From Nonlabens xiamenensis (GTDB lineage Bacteria; Bacteroidota; Bacteroidia; Flavobacteriales; Flavobacteriaceae): a stretch of 64,000 nt of DNA. Below, in pieces: positions 1 to 7,411 of this stretch. The notes under the pieces are model-generated. The model saw only the letters and a program-made list of their open reading frames with translations. It did no database searches and was not told the origin of the DNA. Numbering within the stretch: position 1 is the stretch's first letter; each line of letters starts with the position of its first letter. The stretch spans positions 1-64,000 of the forward strand of contig NZ_RMVE01000001.1 of assembly GCF_003865345.1 (NCBI RefSeq), given 5' to 3'. Position numbers and translations under genes: made by a program.

Positions 1-243
1 TTTTTGGAAATCACCCAATAGCCCAGAAGGATTTTCGTTCGCCGAACGAAATATGCAATGAATATGGCTAGGCATAAAACAATACGCATAAACCTCCATA
101 CCCTTTTCTGCCCTACAGTATTGAACACTTTGTTCAAGAATATCGAAATCAAACTGTCGCGTAAAAACATCTATCCAATAGACCGTTGCATAACTCACGA
201 AATATGCGCCGGCCTTGTTGTGGAATTTGTAGTTTCTACTCAT
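1..243 (-). CDS. REP-associated (Y1/IS200-like) transposase, N-terminal part
   Basis: The first 81 codons of a minus-strand gene that runs off the left edge; the ATG is at 243-241, preceded by GAGGA. The translation begins MSRNYKFHNKAGAYFVSYAT, then WIDVFTR, an EKGMEVYAYCFM stretch and SHIHCIF at about residues 59-65. The H-I-H pair is the HUH metal-binding motif of Y1 single-strand transposases; the context is that of Bacteroidota REP-associated tyrosine transposases (RAYTs). The catalytic Tyr would lie beyond the edge. Two REP-like hairpins lie within 1.6 kb upstream of its start, which fits a RAYT and its substrate. Whether the full gene is intact cannot be seen. Confidence 0.8.
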   Translation of the reverse strand, partial: MSRNYKFHNKAGAYFVSYATVYWIDVFTRQFDFDILEQSVQYCRAEKGMEVYAYCFMPSHIHCIFRSANENPSGLLGDFQK

Positions 244-309
244 TCCTCAAAAATACAAAAGCTGCAACACTACATTACAGCTTCTGTTTTTTATTTATTA
301 CTCGGTACG

Positions 310-339
310 CCACTAGTCACAGACTAGTGGTAGCGGGGG
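310..339. repeat. REP-like hairpin, copy A
   Basis: A perfect 9-bp stem (310-318 with 322-330, arms CCACTAGTC/GACTAGTGG) with the 3-nt loop ACA, followed at once by TAGCGGGGG. It lies 66 bp upstream of the RAYT start codon. Copy B at 1758-1789 has the same design: hairpin, 3-nt loop ending in CA, then AGCGGGGG. This matches the architecture of REP elements mobilised or bound by RAYT proteins. Confidence 0.6.
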
Positions 340-433
340 TCTAAGAGCTTGAGCCTAAAGATCGTTTACTATCAAAGAAGTGATCGGATACCATGATTAA
401 AAGGTCGCGATTGAAAAATATAGGGGTACTTTA

Positions 434-465
434 AACAAAAAAAGGAAAACCAAAAGTGGCTTTCC
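434..465 (-). terminator. Rho-independent terminator of the 494-877 lipoprotein gene
   Basis: On the minus strand GGAAAGCCAC-TTTT-G(T)GGTTTTCC forms a hairpin followed by a run of seven T. It sits about 30 bp after the stop of the lipoprotein gene. Confidence 0.6.
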
Positions 466-493
466 TTTTCCATGTGAAGATTAAAAAAAATAA

Positions 494-877
494 TTAGCGA
501 GATTCAAATACATATTTCAAATCTTTATTTAGCAATACAAGAGTATCTGTTGTTATTTTCTCAACTAGGTAAGATGTTGAATACATATCTATAAATAATT
601 CTTCTTTATCGTTAACCCTTAATTCATAGGTGTCATCAAACACTTGGTCTCCAAAATCCTCTTTAACAAGTTGTCCTTGAGCATTCACTCTAAAGCGATA
701 CATATTGCCATCTTGCCTAAATTCCCACACCTTAACAATTTCTTCAAATCTATGATTATTATACTGAATTAGATCCCATTTTTTTTTAGCATTATTGTGT
801 AACAATAGGTCAATAGATTTTTTGTCTTTACAATTAATTACTAGTAAGATTATCGATAAAGTAAATAAATATTTCAT
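494..877 (-). CDS. small lipoprotein, candidate immunity protein of Rhs module 1
   Basis: 127 aa. A short hydrophobic signal ends in the lipobox VINC, so Cys16 is the probable lipidation site and the protein should be anchored in an envelope membrane. The mature part is small and charged and shows no domain I recognise. The gene starts 4 nt after the stop of the Rhs C-terminal toxin gene 882-1691 and is followed by its own terminator. In polymorphic toxin loci the gene directly downstream of the toxin usually encodes immunity; a lipid-anchored immunity protein would fit a toxin acting in the periplasm. Function is inferred from position only. Confidence 0.6.
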   Translation of the reverse strand: MKYLFTLSIILLVINCKDKKSIDLLLHNNAKKKWDLIQYNNHRFEEIVKVWEFRQDGNMYRFRVNAQGQLVKEDFGDQVFDDTYELRVNDKEELFIDMYSTSYLVEKITTDTLVLLNKDLKYVFESR

Positions 878-881
878 ATAA

Positions 882-1691
882 TTAATTTAATATAATAGTA
901 TCGAGAGTTATACTGGGGGACATTTCAACAGTATTTCCATTTCGAGTATATGTAACTCCTGTAGACATGCTACGAGAGTTAAAACTGTCAATTCTATCTT
1001 GAATTGATGAAGCGCTTTCTCCATCTTTAATCGCTAAATTCAAGTAATGAAGTACGGCGGAAGACCCAGTAGACTTAAAAGCATCGGTAGTCATAAAATA
1101 AGACTGGTGATCTATTTGCTCAAGGTACCTTTCTGTATGTTGCAAATTAGTTTCTGGACCATTTCCAATATGTCCTTCTTCGTGAACAATAACGTTTTGA
1201 AAATTAAACGCATTTTCAAGGAACCCACTAATATCTTGGAAATCAGTGGAGACGAACATACTAGCGTCGTTGAAAACAGCCATTACTGCACCTGGATATT
1301 CTTTGACCCCGTCGACATTATTAGTAATTCCAGCTTCGTCTGCATAATGATTAGCAATGTTTGTTAGCAAACTCCTGTTAGCAGCAGAACCATAATGCAA
1401 ATCCGTTACCGAAACACTATTATCTCTTGCAAAACTTGAGTTCAAATCGAGATTTAAAACAACAAGATCAAATGAAGTAACAATTCTAATATTATTTGTG
1501 GATCTATTATCAGAACCTAAATAATTACCTTGGCTATCAAAATAATCATCTTGCGGTGCCATTCCATCTGGGTCTGTATATTTAATAGGGTTATTGTAAA
1601 CATAATTGTATGAGCTCCAGGCAACAAATTGCTCCGCTAACGGATCAACACTCAACCACCCCAGCTTTTTTATGTAATGACTGGTCATCAT
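882..1691 (-). CDS. orphan Rhs C-terminal module 1 with zincin-like HEEGH toxin domain
   Basis: 269 aa. Residues about 10-45 are only the last piece of an Rhs core (GWLSVDPLAEQ, YNYVYNNPIKYTDPDG); all upstream YD repeats are absent. The variable C-terminus after DPDG contains VIVHEEGHIGNG, an HExxH-type zinc site, so a metalloprotease-like toxin domain is likely. DNA similarity to module 2 (2997-3824) spans only the segment encoding VDPLAEQ, as expected if this tip was displaced from a full rhs gene by recombination in the conserved core. No secretion signal or full Rhs shell is present, so it probably needs recombination to be delivered. A lipoprotein gene follows 4 nt later. Confidence 0.75.
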   Translation of the reverse strand: MMTSHYIKKLGWLSVDPLAEQFVAWSSYNYVYNNPIKYTDPDGMAPQDDYFDSQGNYLGSDNRSTNNIRIVTSFDLVVLNLDLNSSFARDNSVSVTDLHYGSAANRSLLTNIANHYADEAGITNNVDGVKEYPGAVMAVFNDASMFVSTDFQDISGFLENAFNFQNVIVHEEGHIGNGPETNLQHTERYLEQIDHQSYFMTTDAFKSTGSSAVLHYLNLAIKDGESASSIQDRIDSFNSRSMSTGVTYTRNGNTVEMSPSITLDTIILN

Positions 1692-1757
1692 AGCTCGTCA
1701 TAAAGATAGGCAAGTTGTGGTCTTTTTATGTATGTGGTGTGGGCTTACTCTTGAGTT

Positions 1758-1789
1758 GGCACTGGGTGCAACCCAGCGCCAGCGGGGGG
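1758..1789. repeat. REP-like hairpin, copy B
   Basis: A 10-bp stem with one A-C mismatch (1758-1767 with 1771-1780), 3-nt loop GCA, then AGCGGGGGG. The arms differ in sequence from copy A (310-339) but geometry, loop and G-rich 3' tail are shared. It lies between Rhs module 1 and the module-2 lipoprotein gene. Confidence 0.6.
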
Positions 1790-1790
1790 A

Positions 1791-2456
1791 TTAAATGAAA
1801 AAAGTGATATTGAGATTCTTACTATTCTTATCCCTCCAACGGATCCAGCCATAAATAAATTTCGATCCTGTTTCTATTTTTATTTTTAGCCAGTCTCCGT
1901 TAACAGCGACAGGTTTAACGATGGTCTGACTCATATCTGGCAAAGGAATTAATGAACCATCAATTTTTTCATATAAATTAGTATTGTTCAGGTTTACCTG
2001 AACGTTTTCTCGCTCCAATAAAAACTTTTCCCATGTGGTCGTCTTCAGTGACTTTTCAGACTCCATATTAATAAACTTTGTCTGATAAGTTTTTTCGTTT
2101 ACCACCACTTCTATCATATACGCTTTTTCAGCTACTGCTCTTAAGGTTAGGCTCATATTATCAGGATGAAATCTTAGTGGTTGAAATTCAGGGTTATAAA
2201 AATCGTACTTCCCATCAGAATCATCGTAAGCAAAAGAAATTTGATGCCAAATACTTCCATCATGGTTTCGGAAGGTTATTGTATCGGTAATTTTTGGATC
2301 ATTAACTAACAATACAACCTTATCAACTGATTTAAAATTCTTTGGAATTGAATTTGAAAAATGCACGGCATGATTGTTATTCTCTATGCCTGAAGATTCC
2401 TTTTTCTTACACGATAAACAAACAGACAAAATAATGGTCAAAATCAAAATTTTCAT
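1791..2456 (-). CDS. lipoprotein with SH3-like C-terminus, candidate immunity of Rhs module 2
   Basis: 221 aa. The signal peptide ends in VCLSC, so Cys16 is the likely lipidated residue. The last 65 or so residues (LYEKIDG..., VKPVAVNGDWLKIKI, FIYGWIRW) resemble a bacterial SH3 domain, a fold often found on cell-wall-binding proteins. The gene starts 2 nt after the stop of the Rhs toxin end 2459-3052, whose C-terminus looks like a peptidoglycan peptidase. A membrane-anchored periplasmic immunity protein would suit that target. The domain call and the immunity role are inferences. Confidence 0.6.
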   Translation of the reverse strand: MKILILTIILSVCLSCKKKESSGIENNNHAVHFSNSIPKNFKSVDKVVLLVNDPKITDTITFRNHDGSIWHQISFAYDDSDGKYDFYNPEFQPLRFHPDNMSLTLRAVAEKAYMIEVVVNEKTYQTKFINMESEKSLKTTTWEKFLLERENVQVNLNNTNLYEKIDGSLIPLPDMSQTIVKPVAVNGDWLKIKIETGSKFIYGWIRWRDKNSKNLNITFFI

Positions 2457-2458
2457 AA

Positions 2459-3052
2459 CTAAAACCGCATATAGCCAGGACGATGTACAATACTCTTAAT
2501 CGGTCGCTGAAGATTTGTAATATTTGAATTATTATTTGCTCTTCCCAGATGTCCATGATCATTGTGATTTGAAATCTGAGTCGGCCCAGTTAAATTTCCT
2601 GAAGTACCTTGGTAATTAACAGTGAATCCGAAGCGATCAGCAGTATCATACACAGTTTGATTGTTGTTTTGACTGAAACTCGGACTATTAAAAGCATTTC
2701 CAGATTGAAAACTCTCTCCATTATTGTTTAAGTAACGAAAATCTACGTCAATGCCACTTCTGTTACCATTATGACCATGTCCAGAATGATGTGCGAAACC
2801 AGCTTGCCATGGATCACTGCCATTTGAAGATGACATATCGCCTAAGTCTATAGATAATCCATCATTATTTAAACTGGATACTAAACCATAAATTGCAGCT
2901 GCTGTTTCAGGCGTCACATAATGATCACCACTTCCCACGGTTTCGGATGGATTAGTGGATTCCCCACCCGCATCAACGGTACCGTATCTCCCAAAATTAT
3001 CCCCCCGATGCTGGAAACTGTACCATGCCATCATTATTTTCAGATAATACAC
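2459..3052 (-). CDS. Rhs module 2, toxin tip (downstream half of a frameshifted gene)
   Basis: Open frame encoding DNFGRYGTVDAGGES and a C-terminal domain with HGHNGNRSGIDVDFRYL and later NHNDHGHLG. A histidine and aspartate followed by H-x-H is the zinc-ligand pattern of LAS (M15/M74) peptidoglycan peptidases, so a D,D-carboxypeptidase or endopeptidase-like toxin is likely. It is out of frame with the Rhs core 2997-3824; the two overlap at a run of six G (minus strand, 3006-3001). Deleting one G would join them as ...FPASG-DNFGRY.... The first about 15 residues of this frame are probably not translated as such. Its lipoprotein neighbour starts 2 nt downstream. Confidence 0.65.
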   Translation of the reverse strand: MYYLKIMMAWYSFQHRGDNFGRYGTVDAGGESTNPSETVGSGDHYVTPETAAAIYGLVSSLNNDGLSIDLGDMSSSNGSDPWQAGFAHHSGHGHNGNRSGIDVDFRYLNNNGESFQSGNAFNSPSFSQNNNQTVYDTADRFGFTVNYQGTSGNLTGPTQISNHNDHGHLGRANNNSNITNLQRPIKSIVHRPGYMRF

Positions 3053-3824
3053 CTACTAATGTGTAATCTTCTTGGAAATTACCGGAAGTACCAGCATTTT
3101 GATAATAATATTCATGCGCGCCCTCTTGTTCTACTCTTTTGATATCACCATTTTCCTTAATATAAAATATATCCTGTCCACTACGCCCATCTGGATCCAC
3201 GTATCTTAAGGGATTGTTCCAGACATAGCCATAGGGATCCATTGTTTGTTCCGCTAATGGATCTACACTCAACCACCGACTAAACTTAGGATTACAGTAC
3301 CTTGCCCCATAATAATAATTCCCAGTCTCGCTATCAAGTTCCGTGGCATAAAATTTATAGGGAACATTGTAAGAATTCTGATGCTCTTCAACTAGTGTCT
3401 CCCCAAAGGGCAGATATTCCATATGTTGGGTGACCACGCGATTCATATCCGTAATATACGATGAACTTCCCAAATGATCAGGATGATACCAATAGGCATC
3501 CAGCCACTCGCTGTTATGGGAGTAAGCCGCTAATCCGCCTTCCTGTACGGGTGCCTGAATCGTATGAGATTGCCCCATTTGCTCATAGCTAGTTGACAAA
3601 GCAGTGTGCTGTTCCTGCGCATTAGCATCTGCCAAAGGTCTAACCTTTCCTGTCATTGCATCAAACCAATCTCTTTCAATGGGATATAATCCCAGATCTT
3701 CGGCCGTACGTAATGTACTATTAATACGTAGGGAATCCATATAATAATGCTTGGTATATCTGGTAATTATATTGCCCGCTTGTGGCTTTTTATTTGACCT
3801 TAGCCTTGAAAGCTGGGCTTTCAT
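2997..3824 (-). CDS. Rhs module 2, core fragment (upstream half of a frameshifted gene)
   Basis: 275 aa. Contains the Rhs-associated core: YHPDHLGSSSYITD at about residues 113-126, YLPFGETLVEEH, KFYATELDSETGNYYYGARYCNP, then WLSVDPLAEQ and YVWNNPLRYVDPDGR, after which the variable tip begins. The first 14 codons lie inside the first copy of the 121-bp tandem repeat, so the usual long N-terminal part of an Rhs protein is missing; this is a displaced 3' fragment. The frame ends 13 codons into the region shared with 2459-3052 because of the G6 tract. Confidence 0.75.
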   Translation of the reverse strand: MKAQLSRLRSNKKPQAGNIITRYTKHYYMDSLRINSTLRTAEDLGLYPIERDWFDAMTGKVRPLADANAQEQHTALSTSYEQMGQSHTIQAPVQEGGLAAYSHNSEWLDAYWYHPDHLGSSSYITDMNRVVTQHMEYLPFGETLVEEHQNSYNVPYKFYATELDSETGNYYYGARYCNPKFSRWLSVDPLAEQTMDPYGYVWNNPLRYVDPDGRSGQDIFYIKENGDIKRVEQEGAHEYYYQNAGTSGNFQEDYTLVGVLSENNDGMVQFPASGG

Positions 3825-4064
3825 ATAACTTAGATTACCTGCGGTGATCCCTGGCTCAAGCTGATCATGAAAATAAAGCCTGAGCTGGGTAACCCCAGCT
3901 CTCGGGCTTTTTATTTGACCTTAGCCTTGAAAGCTGGGCTTTCATATAACTTAGATTACCTGCGGTGATCCCTGGCTCAAGCTGATCATGAAAATAAAGC
4001 CTGAGCTGGGTAACCCCAGCTCTCGGGCTTTTTATTTGACCTTAGCCTTGAAAGCTGGGCTTTC
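3784..4064. repeat. 121-bp tandem repeat, 2.3 copies
   Basis: Near-identical units at 3784-3904 and 3905-4025 and a 39-bp partial third copy at 4026-4064. Each unit carries a GAAAGC-TGG-GCTTTC palindrome and a terminator-like hairpin (for example 3882-3889 with 3894-3901, GAGCTGGG-TAAC-CCCAGCTC) flanked by AAAGCC/GGGCTTTTT. The block GGCTTTTTATTTGACC at 4026-4041 is repeated inverted and perfect at 4070-4085, the edge of the tRNA-Ser terminator. The array thus seems to have grown from terminator DNA at the tRNA/rhs junction. Confidence 0.85.
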
Positions 4065-4080
4065 GGCACGGTCAAATAAA

Positions 4081-4112
4081 AAGCCCGATTTTCCTACCAG
4101 AAAATCAGGCTT
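4081..4112 (-). terminator. terminator of tRNA-Ser
   Basis: Stem GATTTTC (4087-4093) with GAAAATC (4100-4106), extended by AAGCC/GGCTT. On the minus strand it is followed by TTTTTATTTG. It starts 9 bp after the tRNA 3' end. Confidence 0.75.
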
Positions 4113-4121
4113 TGCTTTAAG

Positions 4122-4209
4122 CAGTGAGGAAGGGATTCGAACCCTCGAAACGCTTTTGACGTTTACACACTTTCCAGGCGTGCGCCTTCGACCACTCGGC
4201 CACCTCACT
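4122..4209 (-). tRNA. tRNA-Ser (anticodon GGA)
   Basis: 88 nt with long variable arm. Acceptor AGTGAGG pairs with CCTCACT, discriminator G, no encoded CCA. D-arm GCCGAGTGGTCGAAGGC is typical of tRNA-Ser. The anticodon loop CTGGAAA gives GGA (plus-strand 4173-4175), stem CACGC/GTGTG; T-arm GAGGG-TTCGAAT-CCCTT. It reads UCC/UCU codons. The DNA downstream of its terminator is the repeat array and Rhs fragments, so it may mark an integration hot spot. Confidence 0.95.
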
Positions 4210-4228
4210 AATTGTAATTTTGAGTCTG

Positions 4229-4259
4229 CAAAAATAGACAAATCAGATACGCCTGCCAA
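4229..4259 (-). promoter_or_regulatory. promoter of tRNA-Ser
   Basis: Minus-strand TTG (4259-4257), 20 bp, then TATTTTTG (4236-4229), matching the Bacteroidota pattern TTG-N19-20-TAnnTTTG. It ends 20 bp before the tRNA 5' end. Confidence 0.65.
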
Positions 4260-4274
4260 TTTTTTCCGATAAAT

Positions 4275-5333
4275 CTATTCGGTAACTTCTCCGCGTAAAG
4301 ATGTTTCAAAATAATACCTGAAATCTGGCAGACTGGAGGTATGGTGCAGCAAATACATCATCTTTGCCAGCGCTGCTTCCGTAGTCATATCCTTTCCAGA
4401 AACCAGTCCCAGAGATTTCAATTGAATACTGGTTTCATATTTCCCCATAGAGACTGCACCACCTACACATTGGGTGACGTTTACAATACGAATATCTCTA
4501 GACAAAGCTGTTTTAAGTGTTTCTATAAACCAGCCTTCGGTAGGAGCATTTCCACTGCCATAAGTTTCCAAAATAATTCCTTGTAAACCGGCAATATTAC
4601 AAATCGCAGAAACGACTTTTGGAGTAATGCCTGGAAACAATTTTAATACTACCACATCATTCACTAATTCTGGCCGGTAACGCATTTTTGTTGCATCATC
4701 CTTAACCACTTCTATGGCCGGGTCATTTCCAGGCCAATCCCATAAACGTCGTTTGTCAATGTTTAAATGCACCCCACTGATGGCCAAAGGCGGATAATTA
4801 GGCGAACTGAAAGCTTCAAAGTGATCTGCATTCATTTTTGCGGTGCGGTTAGCGCGATAGAGCTGGTATTCAAAATATATACACACTTCCCTTATCACTG
4901 GTTTTCCGTGATCTTGCTGGCTAGCCAATTGTACACTTGTGATCAAGTTTTCTTTGGCGTCGGTCCGCAAGTCGCCGATAGGCAATTGGGATCCAGTAAG
5001 AATAATAGGTTTGGTCAGATTCTCAAACATAAAGCTCAGCGTACTGCCAGTATAGGACATGGTATCACTACCGTGCAGAACAACAAAACCCTGATAATCA
5101 TCATAACGCTCGTGGATCACATCTCCTAATTTGCGCCATTCCTTCAAATTCATGTCAGAACTGTCGAGCGGATGATCAAAAGAATAAGTATCTATATGAC
5201 AATCCAATTGTTTGATCTCGGGAATATGTACTAATAATTCGGAAAAATCAAAGGCTTTTAAAGCCTTGGTTTCTGGATCCATCATCATTCCAATGGTACC
5301 ACCGGTGTAAATGAGCAATATGTTAGGCTTCAT
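4275..5333 (-). CDS. ansA: type I L-asparaginase
   Basis: 352 aa from the ATG at 5333; an upstream in-frame ATG at 5357 would add eight residues that lie inside the previous gene. It hydrolyses asparagine to aspartate and ammonia in the cytoplasm. Near the N-terminus LLIYTGGTIGMM carries the first catalytic Thr, and VLHGSDTMSYTGS the second catalytic loop (H-G-[ST]-D-T-M). Length fits AnsA-type enzymes and no signal peptide is seen. The start overlaps the end of the upstream acyltransferase gene by 11 nt, so the two are likely translationally coupled. Confidence 0.9.
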   Translation of the reverse strand: MKPNILLIYTGGTIGMMMDPETKALKAFDFSELLVHIPEIKQLDCHIDTYSFDHPLDSSDMNLKEWRKLGDVIHERYDDYQGFVVLHGSDTMSYTGSTLSFMFENLTKPIILTGSQLPIGDLRTDAKENLITSVQLASQQDHGKPVIREVCIYFEYQLYRANRTAKMNADHFEAFSSPNYPPLAISGVHLNIDKRRLWDWPGNDPAIEVVKDDATKMRYRPELVNDVVVLKLFPGITPKVVSAICNIAGLQGIILETYGSGNAPTEGWFIETLKTALSRDIRIVNVTQCVGGAVSMGKYETSIQLKSLGLVSGKDMTTEAALAKMMYLLHHTSSLPDFRYYFETSLRGEVTE

Positions 5334-6474
5334 GCGTGACAGCCAATTTTTCCGCATTCATCACTGGCCGGGCATACATGTGCAGGAAACTGTTAACCTC
5401 CTTCTCATCAGCGGTATTCACTCGCATTCTCAATCGGCGTTCAAACTGCATTCTATCGTGCTCAGAATAGTGATCGGCATAGGTTTGACTGTCGTGAAGG
5501 AGATCATAGGCCGTATAGTTGGTAGGCCAGAGTTTATAGTTGCGCTGTATTTCCTGATCTAGATGTTTAACGACTCGCTGTAGGACCTGATTGGTACTTT
5601 GGGATTCAAGATCCTCTACATGAAATGCCTTCCCAGCGGTGATATGAATATGCTTTTTTTGCCCCAGTGCACCCTTTAAAATGCTATTGAAATCTTCATT
5701 TTCTGATTTGATATACTCTTCGTCGGCAGCCTGAGCCAGTAGTTCGGGCACTTTCAATATATCAGTAGGATCGTACTCATAAGAAATTGTCACTGGCACA
5801 ATATTCAGACTGTTTAAATAAGACTCCAGGGACTGGTCTCCAGCAGCTAAGGCGATCATTTTGAGCACACCTTGCTCTGTCTTATCATTCCCATCTTTGG
5901 TCCGGCCTTGGCGCTGAGCAATCCATACACTGCGATTCTCTTCCTTGAGCAGATGTCTCATGTATTCGCTGAGTTTCTTACTACTCATCAATATTTCTCT
6001 AGGACTGGCGCCTCTCTTCACAATGAAATTTCGCGTAAGCTTACTTAACGCATTGACAAATGGACGTTGAACTAAATTATCTCCAATAGCACTTGCCGTA
6101 CGAATGAGACCTTTATTGAACAACGTAAGGTTAATCAAAGAGGTGTCCAGCACAATATCTCTATGGTTGGAAATGTACAAATAGCTGCGATCTGGATCCA
6201 ATTGGTCAAATCCAGAGGTGGTCAATCCTGCAGAAGTCTCAGTAAGTACCCGTTCAACACTTTTACATATCACATCTCTTTGAAAGTCATTGATTGACTT
6301 GCATGAGGTCACTATGGCTTTGGTTACCTCATAATCCTGATCAGGAAAGGTGTACTGAAACAAGGCCTTGATCATAGGGTGGCGCACGGCGCTTTGCAAG
6401 GCTACCTGCACCTCTGCATCATTAAAAAATCGTATGTCGTCGTATCTACCCAAAATATATGCTATGAATAACAA
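5323..6474 (-). CDS. glycerol-phosphate-type acyltransferase family protein
   Basis: 383 aa. Carries SYLYISNHRDIVLDTSLINLTL, a His/Asp box like that of PlsB/PlsC acyltransferases, and NFIVKRGASPREI, matching the next block of the family. It probably transfers an acyl chain to a glycerophosphate-type or similar lipid acceptor at the inner membrane; the exact substrate cannot be read. Clear transmembrane helices are lacking. It precedes ansA with an 11-nt overlap, a coupling without an obvious metabolic reason. Confidence 0.7.
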   Translation of the reverse strand: MLFIAYILGRYDDIRFFNDAEVQVALQSAVRHPMIKALFQYTFPDQDYEVTKAIVTSCKSINDFQRDVICKSVERVLTETSAGLTTSGFDQLDPDRSYLYISNHRDIVLDTSLINLTLFNKGLIRTASAIGDNLVQRPFVNALSKLTRNFIVKRGASPREILMSSKKLSEYMRHLLKEENRSVWIAQRQGRTKDGNDKTEQGVLKMIALAAGDQSLESYLNSLNIVPVTISYEYDPTDILKVPELLAQAADEEYIKSENEDFNSILKGALGQKKHIHITAGKAFHVEDLESQSTNQVLQRVVKHLDQEIQRNYKLWPTNYTAYDLLHDSQTYADHYSEHDRMQFERRLRMRVNTADEKEVNSFLHMYARPVMNAEKLAVTHEA

Positions 6475-6492
6475 AAGTAACCAATACGGTTG

Positions 6493-7260
6493 CTATATAC
6501 CGAAGACTTCACGAGAATTTAGGGTTGTGATTCTTGCTACTTCCTCCACCTCGAGGTCGTACAACTCAGCTACTTTATCTGCGATATAGGTGATATATGC
6601 AGTTTCATTGCGCTTTCCGCGAAAGGGCTTTGGAGCCAAATATGGCGCATCCGTTTCCAAGACAATATGCTCGAGTGCTATTTGATTCAGAAACTGATCA
6701 ATTTTTCCATTTTTAAAGGTCACAACCCCACCAATACCTAATTTCATATTTAGCTTTATCGCTTGCAGCGCTTGCTCATAGGTACCGGTAAAACAGTGGA
6801 AGATTCCTTGAAGCTTGGTATCTGCATAATCTTCCAAGACTTCAAAAACTTCGTCAAAGGCATCCCTACAATGGATCACAATAGGTAAGTCACGTTCCAG
6901 AGCCCATTTGATCTGGGTATGGAAAGCCATTTGTTGTTGTGTTACAAAACTTTTATCCCAGTAGAGGTCCATACCGATCTCGCCAATAGCCACATATTTT
7001 TCCTTGTCAAGCATTTCGGCCACATGAGACAACTCTTCTTCGACATTTTCTTTAACATGGGTCGGGTGTAAACCGCACATTAAATGTAAATGCTCCGGAA
7101 ACCTCGCCTTTAAATCCAACATATCTTGGGTATAAGTAGAGTCGATGGCGGGAACAAAAAAACGTTGCACACCTGCTTGAATAGCTCGTTGAATCATCTG
7201 GTCCTGGTCATCAGAAAAAGATTCGCTGTATAAATGGGTATGTGTATCGGTAAGTATCAT
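6493..7260 (-). CDS. TatD-family metal-dependent DNase
   Basis: 255 aa. N-terminal TDTHTHLYSESF supplies the HxH pair, GEIGMDLYWD the metal-bridging Glu, IHCRDAF and HCFTG the next His ligands, and LETDAPYLAPKPFRGKRNE the Asp and signature of TatD/YcfH hydrolases. Members are cytoplasmic 3'-5' DNases and hydrolases of the amidohydrolase superfamily. Length is typical. It ends 18 bp before the acyltransferase gene in the same direction, so the three genes down to ansA may form one unit. Confidence 0.88.
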   Translation of the reverse strand: MILTDTHTHLYSESFSDDQDQMIQRAIQAGVQRFFVPAIDSTYTQDMLDLKARFPEHLHLMCGLHPTHVKENVEEELSHVAEMLDKEKYVAIGEIGMDLYWDKSFVTQQQMAFHTQIKWALERDLPIVIHCRDAFDEVFEVLEDYADTKLQGIFHCFTGTYEQALQAIKLNMKLGIGGVVTFKNGKIDQFLNQIALEHIVLETDAPYLAPKPFRGKRNETAYITYIADKVAELYDLEVEEVARITTLNSREVFGI

Positions 7261-7411
7261 TCGGCAAAAATAAACAAGCTGGGTAGAGTTGCCAGCCTAA
7301 TTCTCTTACCAACTGACTTTTGTTTCTCACTGATTTGATGTGATTATCTTATGATTTAGTTTTTGGGGAGGCGATACACCCTGAGTATATTTACCACACG
7401 CAAATGCATAC

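Noticed and set aside
58-327. 89-aa plus-strand frame at the left edge
   Set aside because: It is antisense to the RAYT gene, whose HUH motif and family pattern are clear on the minus strand.
3784-4064. The tandem repeat as a CRISPR array
   Set aside because: The 121-bp units are contiguous without spacers and no cas genes are present.
3988-4272. Frames on both strands across the tRNA-Ser and repeat array
   Set aside because: They run through a tRNA and terminator hairpins; no protein-like conservation.
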